Origin: a virus
IMG/VR virus record: IMGVR_UViG_3300031857_000094
Coordinates: 1 to 64,000 of that record
DNA: 64,000 nucleotides
Reading direction: 5' to 3' (one strand)
The position numbers and the translations under genes are program-made. Shown here piece after piece: positions 23,616-32,681 of the stretch (within the stretch, counting starts at the first letter, position 1; each line of letters opens with the position of its first letter). The notes beneath the pieces were generated by a model. That model did not search any database. It was not told the DNA's origin and was given only the letters and a program-made list of their open reading frames with translations.

Positions 23616-23831
23616 TTATCCTATCTTGTCTAATAGACGCTGCATGAGCGTTTTGAGTTCGTTGACTTCCTGTCTTAAGTTATTTATATCTTCAACAGCA
23701 GACTGAATTTCCTGCTGTTTTTCGCGTTTCTTTTTGTAGGCTTGCAAAGCGGTTAAGTTAGTGTTCAAAATCGCTTTGCTATCCATATCCCTGATCAGCT
23801 CAGGGTTTTCTTTTACCTTGGCATATTTCAT
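23616..23831 (-). CDS. Small coiled-coil protein
   Basis: This 71-residue, highly charged protein has heptads from about residue 35 to 68 (IQSAVEDINNLRQEVNELK), indicating a coiled coil. It starts one base after the giant structural gene ends its upstream frame and lies three bases before the fibre-like gene, so it is translated with them. Similar small genes occur beside large structural genes in T4-like aquatic phages. A chaperone or trimerisation role is plausible but unproven. Confidence 0.7.
   Translation of the reverse strand: MKYAKVKENPELIRDMDSKAILNTNLTALQAYKKKREKQQEIQSAVEDINNLRQEVNELKTLMQRLLDKIG
23681..23688 (-). promoter_or_regulatory. Possible late promoter box for the fibre genes
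   Basis: The minus strand reads TATAAATA exactly, inside the coiled-coil gene and about 70 bases before the 276-residue fibre-like ATG. It could give extra fibre expression. The position inside a coding region lowers confidence. Confidence 0.4.
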
Positions 23832-23832
23832 G

Positions 23833-26800
23833 TTAAATCATCAGTGCTATAGCTCTCAAGTCTTTGACTCGAGGTGGATTACTGCTTGTGCTATTCGTCA
23901 GAACGATCTTAATCGCGAAATACTTAAACTTGCTATATGCAGCACGAGCAGAGTTGCGATACTCAATGATACCTGTCGAGTTGTTAGCGCCCGAACGAGC
24001 CGTATTGGTATAGTTCGGAACATCGTAAACTAGTTCAAGGAAATCATTTTTATTTTCGCTTGACGAGTAACGAGTTGCAGCAGTAAAGCCCTGAGATTCG
24101 TTAAGCTCCATTGGAATCCAACGAACGTCAGCCATACTATCATTATCTTCAGCCGCAAGGATCTTGTAGTAAACAAAGATGTTCGATCCGCTTGGCTTAT
24201 AAGCCGTCAGATAAACGCGGAGATCTTCAGCGTCCTGTCCGTCTGCGAGGCCAACGATACGTGTGATATATCGTGTTTCAGCGTTTCCGCCAAACTTGAC
24301 ATAATCTTCTGAGCTACCGATAGCGGCGTTCGTGCTGATCAAGTTATGAGTATGATACAATGCAATACGATCAAGATCGATAGCTGGAGAAGCTACGATA
24401 TTTCTTCCGTCGATCTCATACTTGATTTCCAACGATCTGTTCGTAGCCATAGTAGCAGACGAAGCAGAAGTGTTAGATTCAATGCTACGACTCAGAACAT
24501 AACGTGGAGAGCTCAGCTCTGTGTCGCCGTTGATGTTCACTCTGAAGAATGAAGAGTCGCGAGCAGATGTAGATGTTGCCATCTTAGCGAAAGCACGAAC
24601 TTGATTATTCGATGGAACAATCATGTTAGTGATCAGATTCATATTATCAATTGCAACGTTGTTGATAGTTACGATGCGAGCATTGTATCCACTTGTCTGA
24701 CCTTTGATATACGTATCAGTCGCGAAAGCACGAGCGTTGGCAAATGCAACGCCGCTATTAACATATGAAGTATTTGCTACAATCAATCTTGTATTAGCAT
24801 AGTTGATTGCATCATAGTATGTTACGCGACCAACTGGATACGTGGCTGATGTGATTCCACCAGTTGAGTTACCAGCGAGCGGCGAAGTCGTTGGGCTTGC
24901 GCCAAGACGGAAACGAACTGCTTCGCCACCACGGAACTTAGCTCCAGTCGACACGTCACGAACAACAACGTGATTTGCGCTGACAGAAACGATCTTACCA
25001 GTAGCACCAGAAGTCATACCCTGAACGAACGAGTTACCTGTAGCAGTATTACCTTTCAGTCCATTTCCTGGAGTGAACGTTCCCACCAGTCTCGTTTGAC
25101 CATGAACAACTTCACCAATGCTTGAAAGAGCACCAGTTGTATTTGCGATTGTTAAGTGATCACGAGCTGGATTCTTAACGATCAACGTACCTACTGTAGA
25201 TTTGTTAAACTCAGCATAGTATGCTGTGAACTTAAGATCTTCTTTTTGTTCTGGCTGGAATACTCTCTGATTCGCAGAAACGAACAGAACACCAGCGGCT
25301 GGCTGTTCAGAAACAATTGATTTGTCAATTAAATCTTTTCCTCCTAAAACAGCTGTATATACAGAGTAATAGGGACTACCAGACTCTGGAGTGATTACGA
25401 TAGCATATTCAGTTTCATTCGACAAATGAACTGGCGAAGGGAAATATACTGGCGTTGCTGCGCTAGAATCCGCACTAGTATTAACTTCTGCAGATGTTAA
25501 AGTTACTCTAGAATAAGGAACAACTTTCATCGTTACAGCAGATGTAAGTGGATCTACTTCACGAATATCAATTGTAACGCTTCTGATATTATCTTTTGAA
25601 GCAAAGAACAAATCAAATTTCGTTAGATACATTCCAGAAGTTTGTGTTTTCGTAGAAAGTATGCTATTAATAAAGAAACTTTGTCCAATAGGATCGCCAT
25701 GTGCTGGAACTTCTGGTGGTACCCAATCACCTCCATCGTCATTATCTTCTTCTGGAGCTGGAATAGTTCCGACAACAACCTGTCCACTTGATGTTGTAAC
25801 TGAACTTGAACTTCCATATGTTGTTGAGTTCAACGCAGATTGAGTTATTTCAACAGATTTAGTTGTAACTGTAAGCGATGAAACTGTTTGAGCCAAACCT
25901 TCTGCAGTATAAGTTGCTTCACAAGATGTAACCAACTGACCAAATGATCCAGAATTTGTTGGATTATCAGTAAATCTAAGGCGTTTTGCTCCAGTTCTAA
26001 ACTTCAAAGAAGAATCATTTGGCAGTTGGAACGCGCCATAAGCAGTGCCATAAGCATCTGTTACAAAAGCAGAACCAGCAGCAGCTGCAGGAGTAATTGG
26101 TGCTCCTGTTATCGTTTTAAGACCAGAGGTAAACTCTGCTTCTGTAAGTGGTGTAACATATGCATTAACATCAACTCCGTCAAAAAATCCATAAACGCGA
26201 ATTGATGGCATCATTCCTTGCATCTTGAAGAGAATTTGACGCGAGCGCATGTATGGGATGATTGAAGTATCTACTACGATATTACCATAAGATGCGGTCG
26301 TTGTAACAAATCCGATACCAGTTTGTTCGCCAGTTTGCGTTGTAATAGTAGGAGTAGCATAGTAATTTTGAGTTTGAGTATCCTGATAGATGATTTGAGA
26401 ACCATCTATCTGAGTAACAGCATATGTACCGCCAACATTATTTGTCGCGCTTCCTACCAGAACAGGAGAGCCTGTAAAGCTAGTAATAGGTGCATTCCAA
26501 TTTGCAGGCCATGTTGATGCTAGGTATTCCCATGAGTCCGTATTTAAATCAATTGTAATATTCGTATCTGGACCTTCAACCGTATCACACCAATAATCGT
26601 TATCAGGAAGAAGTGTTAGTGTACCAACGAAATTCCAAATAGCACCAGCGCAGTTTCTTGTTGTTGTAGCGTATGGTTGATTAACAAGAATTTTGTGCGA
26701 GTATGGAAGCGTTACGAGTTTACCAGCAGTTGTTGCTGTTACAGATGAAACATTTGCTGATTCACTTCCGCCAACAGCACGATTTCCAACTACAGTAGCT

Positions 26801-29800
26801 CCAGCTGCAAAATTAACAATTGCATCCTCAACATACAACTTATTTCCAACCCTATGTCTAATTGTAGCGGATGGTGTGCTACCAATTTTTACTTCGGTAC
26901 CAGGAAGGAAAGCTGATGATGATGGTGTAGAAGAAAGAACAATAACTTGATCTCGCGACAAACCAGCAGGCGTTACGTTCGTGCGAACAACGTTTGCTGA
27001 GTTGGCAGTCATCACGAGTGGCGTTTCGTCGTTAGTGAAACGTGGGCGCATTTCGCCCTTAGTAGGATCAATAGCAACCTTGTAGTCTAAATCAAACACG
27101 TTACCGACAGCATGTGTCGTGAACGAATCCACGAGGATACCGTTCTTGAAACGATCTAAACCGTTGGCGTCTTGAACAAGCAAGTCTTGTGCTGACAGTT
27201 CAAGAAGAGTCAGTGATGTGTAGTATTCAAGACGATCGATGCGCTCCGCAATCTTACCAATATCGCGCATTGTATAGCGACGATTGTTGAACTTGCGGAA
27301 CTTGTTAGCCTGATCTGGACGTCCAACACGACGAGCCAGAACTGGAGGAAGTGATGGATATGGAGCAAGCTCGATAGAAGCCATAGCCATAACATCATTA
27401 GGAGCAGGAGGCGTCGCAGGTCTAACTGCAGGAACACCCTTAGTGACTACAAGACTTCCGTCAGTATTCAATCCGATGATATCAACACGACGCAGATAGT
27501 ATTCAAGATCTGTCGTAAAGTCCTGGCCCGTAGGTGAGAAGTGCAAGCCACCTGAAGGAAGAACGAATGTGTTCGATGTTTTAGGATTGGTAGCAATAGT
27601 GCTTGAAGAAAGTACAGTCACAGAATTAGCTGTATCTGTCATGCGTGGGCGGAAATCTACGCAATCACGAAGATCGTATGAGATACCTGTAGAAGGTGAA
27701 ATATATACAGGAATTTCATATGTAAAAATTTTACTTGTGTTTGTTGCAGCTGTTGCATCGTCAACTGGATAAGAATCATACGAGAAAAATCCTGTTGGAT
27801 TTACCCCGTGTGTAAAGTAATCAAACTTAACAAGCAAACGATCGCCAGAAGCGATAGAAAGCGCGCTTGATGATTTCTTAACTAGACGAGAATGGCTATA
27901 ATAACTATCTAGCATACCACTGTCTAGTGTAAAGTGTGATGTTACGTCTGTACCTTCAGTTGCAGAAGCGAAGTCAGCGCTGCTCTTCTTACGAACTGAA
28001 ATAAGTTTGAAACCATCTGACAGACCGAGCGACCACGGACCAGTTGTATTGGCTGTATATCCAGACCCACCACGATTACTGCCGACATGAATCTGTACAA
28101 GTCGATTGCGCTGAACGGATTTAGACTGTTCCTGCCCATTAATTTTGTTTAACGTGGAAACAATTGTTGCACTAAGAGTAGTAGTTAAAGTTTCGTTGAT
28201 ATCAAACGTTGCACCAGTTGATGATGTAATATTGATAGAACGAGCTCCATCTTTTCCAACACCAGCAAAGTCAAGAACTTGACCAGGGAAAAATCTTTTA
28301 AAGAACGATTTACCAGAACCAGTAACACCGTTTACAGGTCCAAGAGTTGTAATCGTAGAACCACTAACTGTGCTTACAATAAACGTATTGCTGACTGAAG
28401 AAATATAAATCGCGTCTCCAGGATTTACTTTACCATCAATCGTAGCACTAGCTGTTATTGTATTTGATCCATTGGTCGTAGAAAGCGTTTCGCTGAACGT
28501 TGTAGTATTGGCGTATCCACGAGAAACGACATAAAAATCTGTTCTTGTAGCAGCATCGCTTAGAACACCAGAACCGTCAAACGTTCCATCACTAAGGGTT
28601 AATGTAGCTATTCCGCCTGTCGTAAAGGACACATTGTTCGAAACATAGAACGAATAATCGTTTCTAACGGTTCCTGATGTGGTGCGCAAACGCTTAATAG
28701 CTTGGGCTGGAAGACGGAAAACTGCACGATCAAATAGAGGATCTGAAGTGTTGGCATTTAAACCATTAGATCCAACAATATCTGCTTTACCATAAACAGT
28801 ACTACCGCCGCCATTGTAACCAATAGACTGCACAGCCGTGAACGACTGACCTGCAGCCATTGTTACGTCAGTAAGATATAGCTTGTACTGTGCGCTTGGA
28901 AGCCCAGGAGTTCCGCTGTAGTATTCGATACCACGAACACGAGCTGTACCAATTTGAGAACCAGAGAAAACAGTTGTTGAGTAGTTTCTTGAGCTAACGG
29001 CATCAGCTTGCGCTGAACGCAGAGAAACGATGCTCTGTTGATTTACATCCCAGTTACCAACAACGTTATCTACAATAACATAGTTGCCATAATCAACTAG
29101 CGCTTTTGCAGACTGTACTGCTTCTGAATCTGTTGCTTTTTGAATATTTCTGCCAATAGTAGCAATACGTTCGATATCATACCCTTTAACGTATGCTTTT
29201 CCTGGCTCAGCAAATACAACTAGGAGTTGATTGTTGCCGCCTTCAGCCGAAGTCAGTACCCCTTGATTGTTACCAGTTTTAAGGTGTTCTTTTACGTTAA
29301 TCTCGAATCCATTTACAACGTAATCACCAGATTCATCCGCGGTACGTTTTGCGATGTAATCGCGAATTTGAGAATACTGCGGACGTGTAGAAATCGACTG
29401 AACAACGCCATCCTTAACTTGGAAAAGCTCAACGAATGTGTTAGATACTGTAGCAGTAAGAGCAACAGAGCGAACGTTGGCCGTAAGTTTAAGACGAGCA
29501 GCACCAGGAGCGGCATAGTTGTATGAACCGCTCGCTGGATCAAGCAGTGATTCATCGGTTGTTTCTGTTACAATAGTTTCTGTAATATCAAAACCAACAC
29601 GAGCTGACGCGGTTGTCGATTGATAATTACTTACAAGAACAGTTTGTTCTGGAACACGAATAAAGTGATCTTTGGCATAAACAATACCAGTATTAAATGT
29701 GACTGCGGCCCCAAATCCAGTCGCACCAGATGTGATTGAGTTTGCTGAGTAAATCGTTCCACCACCAACTGTTCTGATGATTTCGTTATTAGCGAAGAAA

Positions 29801-30243
29801 CGATATCCAGTTGAGTTGTTGGCTGCAATATATTTAACATACAACGTTTTATAGTTTGGTGATGTAGATTCTGAACCGTCTTTAACTTTAACAACTATAC
29901 CAAGAACACCAGACGTTGCACCTTTAACGATCTTATTAGAAAAATCGCTAACTGTTACTGTATTACCAGTTGAATTGTTGTTGCGCAGTTTAACGAAACT
30001 ATAACGAGTATCGTAATTAGTTTCAAGACCCTGAACGGTTGAACCTTCTCTAAAAATATGCGAAGCGAAACGATCGATCTGATTTTGAAGGATCGTTTGC
30101 ATCTGCGTGAGTTCGCGAGCCTGCACAGCCAATCCTGGGCGGAACAGAATACGATGGAAGTTTTTAGACTCATCGAAATCGTCGTAGTAAGGTGATACGT
30201 TGAAGTTCGTTGAGAGCGTGACGTTATTAGCTTCTGCAGCCAT
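23833..30243 (-). CDS. Giant virion structural protein (DUF4815-type N-terminus)
   Basis: This protein is 2136 residues, starting at ATG 30243 because GGAAGG sits five bases upstream; a TTG start at 30255 would include that site. The N-terminus (NVSPYYDDFDESKNFHRILF then RPGLAVQARELTQMQTILQ) is the DUF4815 pattern of large baseplate/fibre proteins in T4-like aquatic phages. The middle contains a coiled region (RYTMRDIGKIAERIDRLEYY), and the C-terminal half has repeated beta domains with GATGKIVSVSANHVVV-type units. By position it takes the place of T4 gp9-gp12, between gp8 and the fibres. It probably forms a peripheral baseplate component or fibre stem. Confidence 0.85.
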   Translation of the reverse strand: MAAEANNVTLSTNFNVSPYYDDFDESKNFHRILFRPGLAVQARELTQMQTILQNQIDRFASHIFREGSTVQGLETNYDTRYSFVKLRNNNSTGNTVTVSDFSNKIVKGATSGVLGIVVKVKDGSESTSPNYKTLYVKYIAANNSTGYRFFANNEIIRTVGGGTIYSANSITSGATGFGAAVTFNTGIVYAKDHFIRVPEQTVLVSNYQSTTASARVGFDITETIVTETTDESLLDPASGSYNYAAPGAARLKLTANVRSVALTATVSNTFVELFQVKDGVVQSISTRPQYSQIRDYIAKRTADESGDYVVNGFEINVKEHLKTGNNQGVLTSAEGGNNQLLVVFAEPGKAYVKGYDIERIATIGRNIQKATDSEAVQSAKALVDYGNYVIVDNVVGNWDVNQQSIVSLRSAQADAVSSRNYSTTVFSGSQIGTARVRGIEYYSGTPGLPSAQYKLYLTDVTMAAGQSFTAVQSIGYNGGGSTVYGKADIVGSNGLNANTSDPLFDRAVFRLPAQAIKRLRTTSGTVRNDYSFYVSNNVSFTTGGIATLTLSDGTFDGSGVLSDAATRTDFYVVSRGYANTTTFSETLSTTNGSNTITASATIDGKVNPGDAIYISSVSNTFIVSTVSGSTITTLGPVNGVTGSGKSFFKRFFPGQVLDFAGVGKDGARSINITSSTGATFDINETLTTTLSATIVSTLNKINGQEQSKSVQRNRLVQIHVGSNRGGSGYTANTTGPWSLGLSDGFKLISVRKKSSADFASATEGTDVTSHFTLDSGMLDSYYSHSRLVKKSSSALSIASGDRLLVKFDYFTHGVNPTGFFSYDSYPVDDATAATNTSKIFTYEIPVYISPSTGISYDLRDCVDFRPRMTDTANSVTVLSSSTIATNPKTSNTFVLPSGGLHFSPTGQDFTTDLEYYLRRVDIIGLNTDGSLVVTKGVPAVRPATPPAPNDVMAMASIELAPYPSLPPVLARRVGRPDQANKFRKFNNRRYTMRDIGKIAERIDRLEYYTSLTLLELSAQDLLVQDANGLDRFKNGILVDSFTTHAVGNVFDLDYKVAIDPTKGEMRPRFTNDETPLVMTANSANVVRTNVTPAGLSRDQVIVLSSTPSSSAFLPGTEVKIGSTPSATIRHRVGNKLYVEDAIVNFAAGATVVGNRAVGGSESANVSSVTATTAGKLVTLPYSHKILVNQPYATTTRNCAGAIWNFVGTLTLLPDNDYWCDTVEGPDTNITIDLNTDSWEYLASTWPANWNAPITSFTGSPVLVGSATNNVGGTYAVTQIDGSQIIYQDTQTQNYYATPTITTQTGEQTGIGFVTTTASYGNIVVDTSIIPYMRSRQILFKMQGMMPSIRVYGFFDGVDVNAYVTPLTEAEFTSGLKTITGAPITPAAAAGSAFVTDAYGTAYGAFQLPNDSSLKFRTGAKRLRFTDNPTNSGSFGQLVTSCEATYTAEGLAQTVSSLTVTTKSVEITQSALNSTTYGSSSSVTTSSGQVVVGTIPAPEEDNDDGGDWVPPEVPAHGDPIGQSFFINSILSTKTQTSGMYLTKFDLFFASKDNIRSVTIDIREVDPLTSAVTMKVVPYSRVTLTSAEVNTSADSSAATPVYFPSPVHLSNETEYAIVITPESGSPYYSVYTAVLGGKDLIDKSIVSEQPAAGVLFVSANQRVFQPEQKEDLKFTAYYAEFNKSTVGTLIVKNPARDHLTIANTTGALSSIGEVVHGQTRLVGTFTPGNGLKGNTATGNSFVQGMTSGATGKIVSVSANHVVVRDVSTGAKFRGGEAVRFRLGASPTTSPLAGNSTGGITSATYPVGRVTYYDAINYANTRLIVANTSYVNSGVAFANARAFATDTYIKGQTSGYNARIVTINNVAIDNMNLITNMIVPSNNQVRAFAKMATSTSARDSSFFRVNINGDTELSSPRYVLSRSIESNTSASSATMATNRSLEIKYEIDGRNIVASPAIDLDRIALYHTHNLISTNAAIGSSEDYVKFGGNAETRYITRIVGLADGQDAEDLRVYLTAYKPSGSNIFVYYKILAAEDNDSMADVRWIPMELNESQGFTAATRYSSSENKNDFLELVYDVPNYTNTARSGANNSTGIIEYRNSARAAYSKFKYFAIKIVLTNSTSSNPPRVKDLRAIALMI

Positions 30244-30255
30244 GATACCTTCCAA

Positions 30256-32079
30256 TTAGTATTTAATTGCTATTTTGAAATCTTCTGTCTGAGCAGGATC
30301 GCGGAGAACAGCTTCTCTATTTTCAGTATATATGACAAAACCAGTGTGGGGTTTTGTAGCAGGTTTCGTTAGTGAAACTACGTTGGCTGTGATAGATGAA
30401 GTCAATCCTGTCAATGTTTCTCCAGGAGTAAACGATCCACCAGTTCCATTGGTTACTACACGAATGACTTTCGCGACACCTTTGGTTCTAGAAGCATTTG
30501 AGTTGGCAAAATAAACAAGTCGTGCCTTTGCACCGCTCGTTGATCCAACTACAATTTCATCCTCAACGAAATCGCCCGTAACTAACTCTACACCTATTCT
30601 GGTTGTCTGATCGATAACAGTAGAGTTGGCATATGAACCGTTAGCAAGAATAGGATCTCTAAGAATACCAATCAAACGGAAATCGTTGTTTGTTGGGAAC
30701 GTATTCGATTCTGATCCGCTAGTGCGAATGTTCAAGAAGATAGTCGTTCCACCAAGCTCGTCGACTGGATCTGATCCATGACCGTTGAGTGGTGAAATGA
30801 TAGGACGAGCCGTTGCACCAAAACCATGCGAAGAGTTAGCAGTAATCGTAGCATTCGCTGACGAATACGAACGACCCTGATTAATTATGGTGATCTTACG
30901 AACACTACCACCAGTCGTACTTGATACATACGCAGTCGCGCGCGAAGTAGTCGTTCCACCTGAATCGCCACGAATAGTAACGAGCGGAGAAATCACATAA
31001 CGACTTGATGTGGTAGGCGTGACAGTAAAAGCTGAGTTAACAATTAAAGTGTTGTTAGATCCCCAATACTTTACAATTTTACGAAGCTCTCCCGCGGCGG
31101 GTCCTTCACTTATAAACAAACCAGAACCAACATAAGTTCCGTCGATACCAGAAGAAGTTGACTGCAATTTCATTACTGTTGTACTCGTAACAGTGTGAAA
31201 CGTATTTGTTGTATGAAGATATCCAGCGCCGTCAGCGATAACCTTAACGTGATGAATTGAACCGTTACCCGATGTGCGAGCGTTTTGTTGCACCGTCCAC
31301 TGCGCACTATTACTGCTGGATGTTAAAGTTTTAACTGGCATATAATCAACAGTCAAAAACTGAGTGCGTTCTCCAGACTCGATGGTATACATGTATTTCC
31401 AACGATATCCATCGGCTGTCGTTTCGATAGATGTTCCAGTTGTCGTTGGTTTTACAGTTGAGTTGGCTCCACGATTATTATCAATGCACTTATACACATT
31501 GTAATCGTCCGTCATCATAAAGAAACGGAGCGATCCAGGCGCAGCCGTCAATGAAACTACTGCTTTATCGTCCCACTCATTGTAAAACGTATTATTAGCC
31601 CAATTGACGCGAGGAATGGCATGAGTCGCATCTGAAGACTGAATTTTCTTCATGGATGTGATGTCGTCAACTAAATCGTAGTTAACGTTGAAGTAACTTG
31701 GCGTTACAGCTGGAGGTTGAGATTCAGAAAACGTCTTACGAATATAAGCGTTTGCTCCAGTTGTGTTAGCGCCAGATGGTCTCGGTGTAACAACAATAGT
31801 TTGTGCAGTCGGAATAGAGTGAACACGAACTACTGTCGACTGACCAGTAATACCAATTCTATCACCAACGGCAAGCTCTGTCGTAAAGTATGTGCCTATG
31901 CCTACGATAGTATTAGAACTCGTCGTCGTTTTTACAGTCCCCGCGATAGGAATCGCATTAGCATATTGTTGAGGTTTCCCGATGAAAAAGTAATAGCGAG
32001 TAGGTGCTGCTTCGTTCAGTCCCTCAAGGAACTGTTGGGCGTTCAGCACTCTAAATCGACGAGGTACTAATCCTGGCAT
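30256..32079 (-). CDS. gp8: Baseplate wedge protein, gp8-like
   Basis: This 607-residue protein (T4 gp8 is 334) starts MPGLVPRRFRVLNAQQFLEG and holds PTRYYFFIGKPQ and WANNTFYNEWDDK followed by FFMMTDDYNVYKCIDNN, features of the gp8-like wedge proteins of aquatic T4-like phages. An insertion with a GIGTYFTTELAVGDRI unit repeats a motif also present in the 801-residue protein, so both carry the same small beta domain. Identity with gp8 rests on order (gp6, gp7-like, gp8) as well as sequence. It overlaps the 190-residue gene by one base. Confidence 0.78.
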   Translation of the reverse strand: MPGLVPRRFRVLNAQQFLEGLNEAAPTRYYFFIGKPQQYANAIPIAGTVKTTTSSNTIVGIGTYFTTELAVGDRIGITGQSTVVRVHSIPTAQTIVVTPRPSGANTTGANAYIRKTFSESQPPAVTPSYFNVNYDLVDDITSMKKIQSSDATHAIPRVNWANNTFYNEWDDKAVVSLTAAPGSLRFFMMTDDYNVYKCIDNNRGANSTVKPTTTGTSIETTADGYRWKYMYTIESGERTQFLTVDYMPVKTLTSSSNSAQWTVQQNARTSGNGSIHHVKVIADGAGYLHTTNTFHTVTSTTVMKLQSTSSGIDGTYVGSGLFISEGPAAGELRKIVKYWGSNNTLIVNSAFTVTPTTSSRYVISPLVTIRGDSGGTTTSRATAYVSSTTGGSVRKITIINQGRSYSSANATITANSSHGFGATARPIISPLNGHGSDPVDELGGTTIFLNIRTSGSESNTFPTNNDFRLIGILRDPILANGSYANSTVIDQTTRIGVELVTGDFVEDEIVVGSTSGAKARLVYFANSNASRTKGVAKVIRVVTNGTGGSFTPGETLTGLTSSITANVVSLTKPATKPHTGFVIYTENREAVLRDPAQTEDFKIAIKY

Positions 32080-32651
32080 TATGCAGACGCAGTATAAGTT
32101 ACGTTAACAACGTCACCGTTACCAATGGTCTTATCGCCACCTGTGAACAGACCTGCTGAGTAAAGTGAACCAGAGTATCCACCCTTAGCCGCAGCTAGAC
32201 CAGTTCCAGTGTTAGCCATCAGGAACGTACCTTTGATTGTGTTGGCTGAAGTAATCGAGAACACAGCAGCTGTTGAAGTCGCCTTCGAGCCGCTTGATGC
32301 TGCTGAAAACGATGGTGGGCGACGAGTTGTCTGTGAGTAACCTGTGAACTCAGTCCAGCCCGTATGTGAGTTAGCTGTATCGCCAGCAGCAACAGCAGTA
32401 TAACCTGTTGAGCTGATCAGACCAAGAAATACTTTTCCAGTGTATGCAGAACCAGCTAGATACGTATCTAGAAGATGATTCTTGCCCTGAGTTGTAACAA
32501 GATTACTAAACTCTTCTTCCCACTTTAGGTTTCCATGCGCATCAAAACATTGTGCAACATACTTACCTGTTACATTAACCTCTTCCATATTACCTGCTCC
32601 TCTAACGACTGTAGCGTCGGCGTGAGTTGTTGATTTGATTGATTCTGTCAT
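32079..32651 (-). CDS. Virion structural protein, 190 residues
   Basis: After a disordered N-terminus this protein has CFDAHGNLKWEEEFSNLVTT, GKNHLLDTYLAGS and VFLGLISSTGYTAV. This arrangement is common in phage tail proteins that decorate or bind sugars. The C-terminal half is Gly/Ser/Thr-rich beta sequence. A TATAAATA box lies 16 bases before the ATG, so it starts a late transcript with gp8 and the giant structural gene. The exact role is not known. Confidence 0.75.
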   Translation of the reverse strand: MTESIKSTTHADATVVRGAGNMEEVNVTGKYVAQCFDAHGNLKWEEEFSNLVTTQGKNHLLDTYLAGSAYTGKVFLGLISSTGYTAVAAGDTANSHTGWTEFTGYSQTTRRPPSFSAASSGSKATSTAAVFSITSANTIKGTFLMANTGTGLAAAKGGYSGSLYSAGLFTGGDKTIGNGDVVNVTYTASA

Positions 32652-32666
32652 AATGCTTCCTATCCG

Positions 32667-32674
32667 TATTTATA
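32667..32674 (-). promoter_or_regulatory. Late promoter box
   Basis: The minus strand reads TATAAATA exactly, in the 30-base gap between the 801-residue and 190-residue genes. It is one of the best-placed late boxes in the window. Confidence 0.72.
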
Positions 32675-32681
32675 ACTAGAT